64,000 bases of DNA from Gonatopus flavifemur (lineage: Eukaryota; Arthropoda; Insecta; Hymenoptera; Dryinidae): positions 25,668,001 through 25,732,000 of the forward strand of contig JAFFJZ010000003.1 in the NCBI GenBank assembly GCA_018340375.1. Reading direction: 5' to 3'. A model generated the notes under the pieces. The model was not told the origin of the DNA. It saw only the letters and a list, made by a program, of their open reading frames with translations, and searched no databases. Both the position numbers and the translations under genes were made by a program. Shown one piece after another: positions 60,801-64,000 of the stretch (position 1 is the stretch's first letter; every line of letters starts with the position of its first letter).

Positions 60801-62707
60801 TTTGCAAGTCGTCCGGGATTTAGTGCCTCTTGGCCTCGAAAATGCGAGCTCTCTGCTACTGGCTGGCAGCAGCGCAGGTGGTACGGGTGTCATGCTGAAT
60901 TTGGATCACGTTCATAACTTGGTTCAACACGAATTAGGTATGTATTGTTCTCCGCGTCATGGAGAACAAAATTCGACTGAAAAAAAAGGAGCGATTATTG
61001 GGTTTTGTTAGAGTAATCAGATATTTTCCATATACGCTACATAAAAAGCGAGAGGCAAATGAAACAATCGGAATGAGAAAACTTTTTTTCTCTATTTCAA
61101 AACAATCAATATTGATTGCAGGTTTGAGACACATAGCGGTACGAGGGGTATCCGATTCCGGATGGTTTTTAGATCGGGCGCCGTATACCCCGAATGGTTT
61201 ATCCCCTGTGGAAGCTGTGAATAAAGGAATGGAATTTTGGAAAGCCCGAATGCCTCATAATTGTGCGGTCAAACATCCCGATGAACCGTGGAGATGTTAC
61301 TTTGGATACCGCTTGTATCCAACTTTAACCGGTGAGAACAAATTTACATAGAATGAAGTAATCGAAACGTTCTCATGGGTGTCACTGGTAGACTTACGTC
61401 TCATGAGAAGGAGTGTATAATTACGAACAAAGGTTCGTAATTACATGATAATTCTAATCGCTGAACACCCATGAGAATTTTTCGAGTAACGTTAAAAAAG
61501 AATATACATTCGATACTTGACACAAACAAGTTAATGACTGAGGTACGCATTTTTCACGTGTTGTTAGCTCCTCTATTCGTCTTCCAATGGTTATTCGACG
61601 AAGCTCAAATGTCGGCTGATAACGTGGGCGCACCGGTCACGAAACAACAATGGGATTACATTCACAAGATGGGCGATAGCCTGCGACAAACATTTGAAAA
61701 TGTCACCGCGGTCTTTGCTCCTAGCTGCATTAGTCACAGCGTCCTAACTAAAAGAGATTGGCAATTGGTTAAAATAGATGAGGTTTCCTTGGCACAAGCT
61801 TTGCATTGTTGGGAGCAGATGCCGATTGGGAATTCGCGCAATGAGTAAGTACTTCCATCTAAATGAAAATATAGTAAATTTATTAAAGATTCAAGATCGA
61901 ATATATTTCGAGAATGGTATGTATCCAAATATTGAATATGATGAAATATTTTGCAGCACCCAATCACAACATATCGAGACCAATCAACCATGCGCGAAGT
62001 CGCTGAAAAAGTTGTTACGTTCCGGAACAACGAAGGGAAATGGTACCGCTGCAGTCGAGATAGGAAAAACAGGCAAAAATATAATGCTGACGGAATCACG
62101 ACAGACTGTTGCCGACGTTAGAAAAAGCAACGAGGAAAAAAAACTCCCCTCCGGTTCGACTGGGGAGAAACAGAACAAGAAGCGTAAGAGAAGAAAACAT
62201 AAGGGTAGAAGAAAAGATAGAAATAAAGAAGGAAGAGGGAATAAGCAAAAACACGAACGTAGAAAAGCTGCCGGTACGTTAAACTGAAATTAATATTTCA
62301 CTTGAATTTATTGTTCCGTTCAGGTTCAATTTTCCTTATTGTTGTGACATTTCTCAGGTCGCAAAAAGGGAGGTAAACATCAAGAACCACAGAGCAGTGA
62401 TAATAATCACACAGCCATGTTTAATGGTACGAGACCTCAACGTTCCGTGGTACCTTCGATTAAACGGAAATGCGCTCAAGGCTGTCAGTTCCGGCTGATT
62501 GAGCGTTGCACCTGGCCTCAGTGTAATCATAGTTGCCCGAAGCTACATAACCCATTCACAGGAGAAGAGATGGACTTCATCGAACTTCTCAAGAGCTTTG
62601 GCTTAGACATGAAAAGCGTAGCTAATGCTCTTGGTATCGACATACAAACGTTAAACAGTATGGATCATGACGAGTTGTTGAATCTCTTGACGCAACAAGC
62701 GAATTAG
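24819..62707 (+). CDS. Notum: Notum, palmitoleoyl-protein carboxylesterase (8 coding exons, 607 aa)
   Basis: Notum is a secreted alpha/beta-hydrolase that removes the palmitoleate from Wnt ligands and so limits Wnt signalling. Coding exons: 24819-24836, 59424-59790, 60276-60336, 60714-60937, 61122-61331, 61568-61844, 61957-62273, 62358-62707. They total 1824 nt and join in frame. Residues about 1-20 form a signal peptide (hydrophobic [12 protein letters not shown]). LEGGWYC at about 95-101 is the oxyanion-hole block. GSSAGG holds nucleophile Ser202; Asp304 (WLFDEAQ) and His350 (CISH) complete the triad by analogy with human Notum. N-glycosylation sequons include NRS near 67, NAS at 192 and NVT at 338. 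Residues 457-499 form a Lys/Arg-rich insert, and a Cys-rich tail starts at 530. The first exon is the only inferred join; an alternative start is ATG 59415, directly before exon 2. The family assignment is very secure. Confidence 0.93.
25375..25480. mobile_element. 106-bp AGCTAA-word MITE, TA duplication
   Basis: Ends CACGACACGAAATTTTCAGC and CAGCTAATTAGTTTCTTCCGTG are flanked by TA at 25373-25374 and 25481-25482. The interior has six AGCTA/AGCTG words. It belongs to the AGCTA-word group. Confidence 0.75.
25869..26011. mobile_element. 143-bp palindromic MITE (CAATCTCATTGAACC arms)
   Basis: CAATCTCATTGAACCAATTG, then TTCTCATTGATTCCGATGCAG, recurs inverted at about 25966-26011. The tip holds CAAAACCATTGAGAATCAA. 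The interior is TTGATTC/GAATCAA words. No ORF. Confidence 0.82.
26317..26435. mobile_element. 119-bp MITE with TCCCGACTAGAAATGAT ends
   Basis: Left CCCGACTAGAAATGATTCA and right GATCATTTCTAACTGGG are inverted, with GGCATTCCCT / AGGGAATACC inside. Its ends are related to the 12097-12706 element. It abuts the next palindrome. Confidence 0.75.
26434..26675. mobile_element. 242-bp palindromic MITE (ACGGGACAGACTT arms)
   Basis: GGAAAATTACTATAC...ATTACTATTTTGCT and CGTACGGGACAGACTT recur inverted as AAGTCTGTCCCGTATG, then GCAAAATAGTGATAC...ACTTTCC. The left border overlaps or touches the preceding element. No ORF. Confidence 0.8.
26676..27215. other. Non-coding DNA
   Basis: No gene or element was recognised. 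The opening CTCTCCGTGTGC at about 26676 resembles a terminus of the shared MITE type, and its partner was not identified. Confidence 0.4.
27368..27492. mobile_element. 125-bp MITE with CACTCACAAAAAAG ends
   Basis: CACTCACAAAAAAGTTTTCT, then TCTGACA, mirrors TGTCAGAAGGAAACTTCTCTGTGAGTG. TA precedes the left end; CA follows the right end, so the duplication is degraded. It separates two AGCTA-word segments and so appears younger than them. Confidence 0.78.
27661..27855. mobile_element. 195-bp palindrome (GAGGATCAGCGCCAGTCTGT arms)
   Basis: AAAGTCCCGTAATTTATT, then GAGGATCAGCGCCAGTCTGT, recurs inverted as ACAGACTGGCGCTGATCCTC, then AATAAATTATAGGACTTTCC. The centre has a second small inverted pair (AAAGTACCACAA...TATGGTACCTTT). 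It is nested between AGCTA-word segments. Confidence 0.82.
28034..30290. other. Non-coding intron DNA
   Basis: No gene was seen. About 28690-29010 has GTTGCTGCGC / GCGACGCAAC / AGCAAAGTTGC words in both orientations and is probably a decayed palindromic-word repeat. The remainder is AT-rich without clear structure. Confidence 0.4.
30291..32260. promoter_or_regulatory. Repeat-poor block with three CTTTGATCAT words (candidate Wnt-responsive enhancer)
   Basis: This part of Notum intron 1 has no palindromic elements and includes CpG-containing stretches. The exact 10-mer CTTTGATCAT occurs at 30596-30605, 31229-31238 and 32233-32242, all on the + strand. CTTTGATC is the core of the TCF/LEF HMG-box site. 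Notum is a known Wnt-feedback target in animals, so clustered TCF sites in its first intron make biological sense. Enhancer activity is inference. Confidence 0.4.
32261..33526. other. Non-coding intron DNA
   Basis: No gene or complete element was recognised. Sequence at about 33340-33500 (GCAGCCG, GGAGCCGATT, TTTTTGGTATAAAAA) has weak similarity to about 47120-47240, suggesting an old dispersed repeat. Confidence 0.35.
33527..34500. repeat. Dispersed repeat in three copies around a MITE
   Basis: Copy 1 (about 33527-33650) and copy 2 (about 33947-34030) are direct: CGGATTTTTCT, then ACAAATTT(T/C)CGGA, then GTTCCAACTCC/GATTCCATCTTC, AAGGG and GAACCGCCAC. Copy 3 (about 34415-34500) is inverted (TGAGAGCTTCCGAATA, GTGGTTCTAGCTTCCC). 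The AGCTA-word MITE lies between copies 1 and 2. The function is unknown. Confidence 0.65.
33686..33924. mobile_element. 239-bp AGCTA-word MITE, TA duplication
   Basis: Ends CACGGAAAAAAATGATTAGC and GCTATTGCTTTCTTTTTCGTG are flanked by TA (33684-33685, 33925-33926). It contains about ten AGCTA/TAGCT words. Its left half is the reverse match of 27870-28031. No ORF. Confidence 0.88.
34501..36213. other. Non-coding intron DNA
   Basis: No gene was recognised. Opposing frames at 34719-35102 (-) and 34990-35248 (+) overlap; neither has a recognisable domain. The stretch 34900-35250 has more CpG and no inverted repeats. Confidence 0.4.
36214..36369. mobile_element. 156-bp MITE, copy 1 (CACAGTGAAAAGTC end)
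   Basis: Left CACAGTGAAAAGTC and right CGATTTTTTACTGTG are inverted. The interior has AAGATGCAGCCA twice and ACTTTCAG...CTGAAAGTAA. A homologous copy is at 51022-51207, sharing TTTTAAGATGCAGC, CTGAAAGTAA and CACATTCAGCC. Confidence 0.78.
36370..41329. other. Non-coding intron DNA with several small features
   Basis: No gene is supported. Items seen: CCTTTGATCA, a good TCF-type core, at 37241-37250; a palindrome of CAGTGAAATCTCCCT (37433) with AGGGAGATTTCACTG (37537-37551); TA-rich repeat near 38380-38402; AAGATCAAAGA at 38421-38431, a near-consensus TCF site in reverse; a GC-rich block at 38860-39130 with GCCGCCG at 39050 and CCTTTGAAG at 39018; AACC/AACT tandem at 40199-40270; and a CpG and GTGCGTGT-type block at 40490-40620. 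Confidence 0.45.
41422..42463 (+). pseudogene. mariner transposase pseudogene interrupted by a MITE
   Basis: Reading starts at ATG 41422 ([13 protein letters not shown]), is broken by the MITE at 41463-41624, and resumes in the same frame at 41627 ([16 protein letters not shown]), the mariner N-terminal DNA-binding region. Further on, VTGHEKC near 41998 has His in place of the first catalytic Asp, and CIWWDM is near 42121. A stop follows DRY near 42197. After a frame change the C-terminal part reads [10 protein letters not shown] (third Asp) near 42295 and ends at 42463. The block with the second catalytic Asp is deleted. It is inactive for several independent reasons. Confidence 0.92.
41463..41624. 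mobile_element. 162-bp palindromic MITE inside a mariner ORF, TA duplication
   Basis: Arms of about 60 bp: CACTGAGGAAAAATATAGTG, then GAACCAACCGCATATGAG and onward, mirrored by ...CTCATATACGGTTGGCTCCA, then CTATATTTTTTCTCAGTG. TA flanks both ends (41461-41462, 41625-41626). Taking out the element and one TA restores the transposase frame exactly (CGC-TAT-GAA), which proves the insertion point. The termini fit the shared consensus. Confidence 0.93.
42561..42746. repeat. Short spacer with a CCCGACTAGAAATT fragment
   Basis: ACCCGACTAGAAATTCA at about 42590 matches the ends of the 12097-12706 and 26317-26435 elements. No opposite end was seen. Confidence 0.5.
42747..43013. mobile_element. 267-bp palindromic MITE, copy 2 (CCCGAGTCGAAAA ends)
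   Basis: Same orientation, length and sequence plan as 19466-19733: CCCGAGTCGAAAAATTTGGA to TTTTTCGACCCGGG, with GTCCTGATTGTTGAATAATG mirrored as CATTACTCAACAATCAGGAC. No ORF. Comparing both copies fixes the borders. Confidence 0.9.
43014..45413. other. Non-coding intron DNA with CpG-containing blocks
   Basis: No gene is supported. It holds an (ATC)n microsatellite at about 44068-44096 and CpG-containing, repeat-poor blocks at 43130-43640 and 44190-44640. A TTGCTA / TAGCAA word segment at about 45130-45316, ending TTTTCCTCCACGTGCG, looks like part of a MITE of the shared-terminus type. Overlapping frames of 91-118 codons at 44644-45000 have no recognisable domain. Confidence 0.45.
45414..45530. 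repeat. GAGGTGTGCGAGC repeat fragment
   Basis: It starts GAGGTGTGCGAGC after TA and continues with GTTCGGTTCG and CGAAGTTCAG words. It resembles the 58907-59076 element. No matching right end was found. Confidence 0.5.
45757..46165. mobile_element. Foldback element with CCACACAGCA ends, split by a nested MITE
   Basis: Left ACCCACACAGCACCCCAACAG, then AGAAGAATTCTTAAG, and right GAAGAATTGTTTATGAATTC, then TGTTGGGGCTGTGATGCTGTGTGG, are inverted. The two halves meet at GTTCAGTT on each side of a TTGCTG-word element at 45835-46113. The host without insert is about 130 bp. A fragment of this family lies at about 7040-7200. Confidence 0.7.
45835..46113. mobile_element. 279-bp TTGCTGAA-word MITE nested in the 45757 foldback
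   Basis: Ends CACGCAGAGAAAAATTCTTG, then CTGAA, and TTCAGCAACTTTTCTTCTCTGAGTG are inverted. The interior repeats TTGCTAA, TTAGCAA, CAGCAA and TTGCTG about a dozen times. No ORF. The termini fit the shared consensus. Confidence 0.82.
46166..46520. other. Non-coding intron DNA
   Basis: CGCACGGAGAGAAAAATACAG at about 46203 looks like a left terminus of the shared MITE type; no partner end was identified. Otherwise nothing was recognised. Confidence 0.4.
46521..46750. mobile_element. 230-bp MITE with GCACGCAGAAAAAATGATTTGC ends
   Basis: Left GCACGCAGAAAAAATGATTT and right GCAATACTTTTTTCTACGTGC are inverted, followed inward by GCTACTATAGCGC / GCGCTATAGTAAC. The interior includes CAGCAA words, related to the 45835-46113 element. 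No ORF. Confidence 0.78.
46751..47785. other. Non-coding intron DNA
   Basis: No gene was seen. About 47120-47240 has weak similarity to 33340-33500 (GCAGCCGATTTTT; CTGCTC and GAAATCC segments). Confidence 0.35.
47786..47994. mobile_element. 209-bp palindromic MITE (CACTGAAAAAAAGG ends)
   Basis: CACTGAAAAAAAGGCAGGTC, then ACAGTTATCAAATGGTATTC, then TTGAATATGACCAATCAAAT, is mirrored to CTTTTTTTCAGTG. The interior is AATATTCGAT words in both orientations. The flanks are AA on both sides rather than TA. Confidence 0.88.
47995..48631 (+). other. Intron DNA with an unsupported 143-codon frame
   Basis: The + frame at 48179-48610 is the longest in the intron apart from simple-repeat frames. Its product has several Cys and a Lys-rich end, but no motif that I recognise. 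The surroundings are AT-rich intron, and the 3' neighbour is a MITE. I judge it a chance frame; an expressed nested gene cannot be excluded from sequence alone. Confidence 0.2.
48632..48888. mobile_element. 257-bp AACTAGTT-word MITE
   Basis: Left CATCGAAAAAAATAATTCA and right GATTATTTTTTTCGGTG (followed by TA) are inverted. The interior repeats TTAGTT, AACTAAAG, TAGTTGC and AACTAGTTT words. No ORF. Confidence 0.75.
48889..51020. other. Intron DNA with a GC-rich block flanked by opposite purine/pyrimidine tracts
   Basis: Nothing was recognised before about 49560. From 49734 to about 49895 the + strand is purine-rich (GAGAGGCA, GGCGAGAC-type). 49917-50000 is GC-rich (GGGGCCCCCGCCGCGCCGG near 49924). 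From about 50010 to 50235 it is pyrimidine-rich, ending in a (TC)n tract at about 50205-50234. The 117-121 codon frames here are low-complexity Ser/Leu/Phe translations of the pyrimidine tract, not genes. Confidence 0.5.
51022..51207. mobile_element. About 186-bp MITE, copy 2 of the 36214 family
   Basis: TACACAATGAAAAGTG at the left. The body shares TTTTAAGATGCAGC, CTGAAAGTAATAAGCA-like, AAGTAAGATGCAG and CACATTCAGCC with 36214-36369. The right end near CGGATTTTTCACAGAGATA is less well conserved. Confidence 0.72.
51384..51638. mobile_element. 255-bp palindromic MITE (TACACCGAAGGAAAAATG ends)
   Basis: The left end CACCGAAGGAAAAATGGC is mirrored by ACATTTTTCTTCCAG before TATA. Long arms include CAGGAAATATGATTGTGA / TCACAATCATATTTTCTG. 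Interior words are ACCAG/CTGGT and GTGGTT/AACCAC. TA flanks at 51382-51383 and 51639-51640. No ORF. Confidence 0.85.
51960..52780. other. CpG-containing block with pyrimidine then purine tract
   Basis: 52130-52255 is strongly pyrimidine-rich on the + strand. 52297-52350 and 52441-52512 are purine-rich, the latter a degenerate (GAAA)n microsatellite. The mixed-sequence ends (51990-52110, 52365-52440, 52513-52620) contain many CpGs. Frames of 73-123 codons here read through low-complexity sequence. It may be regulatory or an unrecognised non-coding exon; no direct evidence. Confidence 0.45.
52781..56333. other. Non-coding intron DNA
   Basis: No gene is supported. It contains the palindromic microsatellite at 53221-53265 and a CpG-containing stretch around 53270-53410. 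A CACG/TA-type repeat lies near 53975-54015, and another CpG-containing stretch around 54040-54190. The 195-codon frame (52927-53514) owes much of its length to the microsatellite. The 142-codon minus frame (54374-53946) has no recognised domain. Confidence 0.45.
53221..53265. repeat. Palindromic microsatellite (ATG)n-(ATC)n
   Basis: A run of GAT units (to 53240) is followed without a break by CAT units (to 53265), making a perfect inverted repeat of about 20 bp per arm centred on TGATCA. It can form a cruciform or hairpin. Confidence 0.9.
56334..56437. mobile_element. 104-bp MITE with CAGTGAACCCTCTC ends, TA duplication
   Basis: CAGTGAACCCTCTCTATAGT at 56334 is mirrored by TATTGAGAGGGTTTACTG ending 56437. 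TA flanks (56332-56333 and 56438-56439). The ends differ from the shared consensus. A Tc1/mariner-type element is implied by the TA. Confidence 0.85.
56463..56608. repeat. AGCTGA-word repeat
   Basis: Words ATTTTAGCC, AGCTAA, TTTAGCTGATC, GAAGCTGAA and CAGCTGAA in both orientations, ending CTTTCTTCCGCGTA. The right end fits the shared terminus; the left end is unclear. Confidence 0.6.
56716..57169. mobile_element. 454-bp piggyBac-type MITE (TTAA duplication)
   Basis: CCCTTAGCTGCCACACT at 56716 and its complement AGTGTGGCAGCTAAGGG ending 57169 are flanked by TTAA (56712-56715 and 57170-57173). piggyBac elements insert at TTAA and have CCCTTTGCCTGCC-like ends. A subterminal repeat GACCCCAGTGTGGCAGCT (about 57119-57137) and GGGGTCA words add to this. 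No transposase ORF. Confidence 0.9.
57174..58906. other. Non-coding intron DNA, CpG-containing in the middle
   Basis: 57830-58250 has many CpGs, a (GTC)n run at about 58001-58020, and no inverted repeats: a candidate regulatory block. Other parts are AT-rich with nothing recognised. Confidence 0.4.
58907..59076. mobile_element. 170-bp TTCGA-word MITE (GAGGTGT ends)
   Basis: GAGGTGTACGAATCC after TA at 58905-58906, mirrored by GATCAGAACACCCCTC. The interior repeats TTCGATTCGA, TTCGAATCC and GATTCGAG words in both orientations. Related to the fragment at 45414. Confidence 0.7.
59151..59295. repeat. AGCTA-word repeat
   Basis: CAGCTAAATTTTAGCC, then TAACTAAAAACC, CTCAGCAAC and AAATTTAGCTATAGGAGC, ending ACTTTTTTTCTGTA, a shared-type terminus. 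The left end is unclear. Confidence 0.6.
59424..59790 (+). CDS. Notum: Notum coding exon 2
   Basis: Residues 7-128 plus one base. Acceptor TTACAG before 59424; donor GTGAGT at 59791. It carries most of the signal peptide, the sequon NRS, the GFYLR block, and the oxyanion-hole block [10 protein letters not shown] with the paired Cys that follows. ATG 59415 lies nine bases ahead in the same frame and would allow a shorter alternative first exon (MLQ start). Confidence 0.95.
60276..60336 (+). CDS. Notum: Notum coding exon 3
   Basis: Only 61 nt, too short to stand out as an ORF. Acceptor TTACAG; donor GTAGGT (60337), which is needed because the next possible donor would put TAG in frame. It encodes [20 protein letters not shown], a conserved Notum block (PEENP.WWNAN). 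Confidence 0.93.
60714..60937 (+). CDS. Notum: Notum coding exon 4 (catalytic Ser)
   Basis: Acceptor CCACCAG; donor GTATGT at 60938. It encodes [12 protein letters not shown] and the nucleophile elbow [10 protein letters not shown] with Ser202. Confidence 0.95.
61122..61331 (+). CDS. Notum: Notum coding exon 5
   Basis: Acceptor ATTGCAG; donor GTGAGA at 61332. It encodes [13 protein letters not shown] and [11 protein letters not shown], conserved core blocks of the hydrolase fold. Confidence 0.95.
61362..61485. repeat. Hairpin-forming inverted repeat in Notum intron 5
   Basis: TCGAAACGTTCTCATGGGTGT at 61362 is mirrored by ACACCCATGAGAATTTTTCGA ending about 61485. An inner hairpin, TAATTACGAAC...GTTCGTAATTA, lies at about 61418-61443. 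It takes up just over half of the 236-bp intron. Either a small MITE or a structured intron. Confidence 0.75.
61568..61844 (+). CDS. Notum: Notum coding exon 6 (catalytic Asp and His)
   Basis: Acceptor TGTTAG; donor GTAAGT at 61845. It encodes [15 protein letters not shown] (Asp304), sequon NVT at 338, [11 protein letters not shown] (His350) and ALHCWEQ. Confidence 0.95.
61957..62273 (+). CDS. Notum: Notum coding exon 7 (basic insert)
   Basis: Acceptor TTGCAG; donor GTACGT at 62274. After a conserved CysPro-type junction (NQPCAK) the sequence becomes low-complexity, and residues 457-489 are mostly Lys and Arg. Vertebrate Notum lacks so long an insert; fly Notum is also longer than vertebrate Notum. 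Confidence 0.9.
62358..62707 (+). CDS. Notum: Notum coding exon 8 (Cys-rich tail, stop)
   Basis: Acceptor TCTCAG; stop TAG at 62705-62707. It encodes a Cys-rich segment (Cys530, 534, 542, 547, 551; [11 protein letters not shown]) followed by an acidic-hydrophobic helix-like tail ([19 protein letters not shown]), matching the conserved Notum C terminus. Confidence 0.95.
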
Positions 62708-62885
62708 CCAAACAACGTATGTTCATTTGTAATATGTATTAAAGATTCGATTCAAATTCTTACCAATCAAAATGTACTTAAGTATATAGACCGTTTCGAT
62801 CTATCGAGACTTAGTTTTCGTTCCTCCAGTGACACCTCTTTAGTTTCATCTTCTAACAAATAAATATAGATCGTTCTGGATTTCT
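62708..62885 (+). terminator. Notum: Notum 3' UTR and candidate poly(A) signal
   Basis: ATTAAA at 62738-62743 and AATAAA at 62859-62864, the latter followed within 25 bases by a T-rich stretch. The second fits a cleavage site near 62880. Longer 3' UTR forms cannot be excluded. Confidence 0.5.
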
Positions 62886-64000
62886 CTCTACCGAAAGTAT
62901 CAATGAAGCCTATGTTTTTAACTTATTTTATTATATTTCATTTTTAATTTATTCACTTTTTTCGATTATAATTTACATTTGAAAATAATTTTGAAAAATT
63001 GTGAAATTTCTATTCTTCTAATGTCTCTTATCCACATTGTTGTTACAATTTGGTGAATTCAAATTAAATCAGAAATCATGTCTTCTATGTTTATTTTGAG
63101 AATTAAATCATAATATTACTGTAGAATATGGACGAGATCTTTATCTATTACGTGAATAACATGAAGAATACGATTTTTTATATTTTATAATACAACACTT
63201 GGGCCCAGGAAAGAATATTTATGAAAATCAGATTTTGCTATTGATGTTTGAAATTATGCTTTGCAATAATGTGTACAATTTGATCTCCTTTTTTCCACGA
63301 GATTGAATTTTTAATTCGATTGAGTATTACTAATGAGATTGAAACAGATTTTGATTGAATTGAAATCAACCGTCATGTCCTATTTGGGTCAACGATTAAA
63401 AATTTCAAATGTCGTATATCGTTCGAGTGGAGGGAATATTGATTTTGTAAATGAGTTATTTATGAAAGTTAATAATGACGGGTTCGACAAATTTTTTTAT
63501 ATATGTTTTATACAGAAAAAACATTGATTTCAAAGAAAGGGCTTTTATTATTTCAATTATGTCAATTGACAGACTCAACGAATCGATACAAATAGGAACT
63601 ATTTTAATTGAGCAAAGAAGAAAAACAACCAGCTTGATAGACTGATTAAATTATCTACCTCAACGAATCAAATCGTTATTAGCGTCCTTCATGTACTATA
63701 AACGTCTAATACAACAAGATAATATTAAGCATAGTGTAGATTAGAGCGCGCAGCATATATAAATATAAAAAATATATATATATTATATATAAATATAAAT
63801 ACTGTTGTATCTAAAAATCTAAACTCTGTAACATAGTTCTTTGATTATTATTTATTCAATGTTGTAAGTAAATAGAGAAGATAGATAATTCCATTTGACG
63901 AGGTTTCTCTAAATTTCATCCATCGAGATGGATCATCGAGACTGCAGCAATTAATGTAACTAATAATTTATGCTACCTGAGATTTTAATGAATATTATTG
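62886..64000. other. DNA downstream of Notum
   Basis: AT-rich, with a TATA-type repeat at about 63760-63800. No gene, RNA or MITE was recognised. Confidence 0.5.

Noticed and set aside
61778..62287. 169-codon frame as a separate gene
   Set aside because: It is intron 6 read through into Notum exon 7; its first part shows the wrong frame of exon 6 and intron sequence.

Overview
The window is animal nuclear DNA, most likely from an insect and plausibly a hymenopteran. It is AT-rich, has no operons or ribosome-binding sites, and its one confident gene is split by GT-AG introns. It carries decayed mariner transposons and very many short inverted-repeat elements (MITEs). The order-level guess rests on general genome texture and is weak; the insect guess rests on the predicted Notum protein and on mariner content.

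The gene is Notum, the secreted carboxylesterase that removes palmitoleate from Wnt proteins. Seven exons at 59424-62707 (+) join in frame with intact GT-AG sites. An 18-nt coding exon at 24819-24836 (+) ends in a consensus donor and completes a signal peptide when joined to the exon at 59424. The model is 607 residues, with a putative Ser202/Asp304/His350 triad, a lysine/arginine-rich insert and a conserved Cys-rich tail. It implies a first intron of 34,587 bp that fills more than half of the window. A promoter-like, CpG-containing region lies at about 23860-24060.

Layout: 1-23850 is upstream DNA with no supported gene. It holds a dead mariner with intact ends (13092-14342), a 1.3-kb foldback (5193-6502) and many palindromic MITEs. 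23860-24836 is the promoter, leader and first coding exon. 24837-59423 is intron 1, alternating MITE-rich blocks with repeat-poor, CpG-containing blocks that are candidate regulatory DNA. One block (30291-32260) has three identical CTTTGATCAT words that match the TCF/Wnt-response core. A second dead mariner (about 41330-42560) carries a MITE inside its transposase ORF. 59424-62707 is the rest of Notum, and 62708-64000 is its 3' UTR and downstream DNA.

The most unusual pattern is in the MITEs. About a dozen elements with unrelated interiors share one terminal consensus (roughly TACACnGnnnAAAAAT, usually with a TA duplication). Separately, many interiors are built from one short palindromic word repeated in both orientations, and the word differs by family: AGCTA, AGATCT, CGAGC, TTCGA, TTGCTGAA, AACTAGTT, CCAGCTGG, AATATTCGAT. 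Several elements are nested, and two insertions can be proved from within the window by an empty-site comparison or by restoration of a reading frame.
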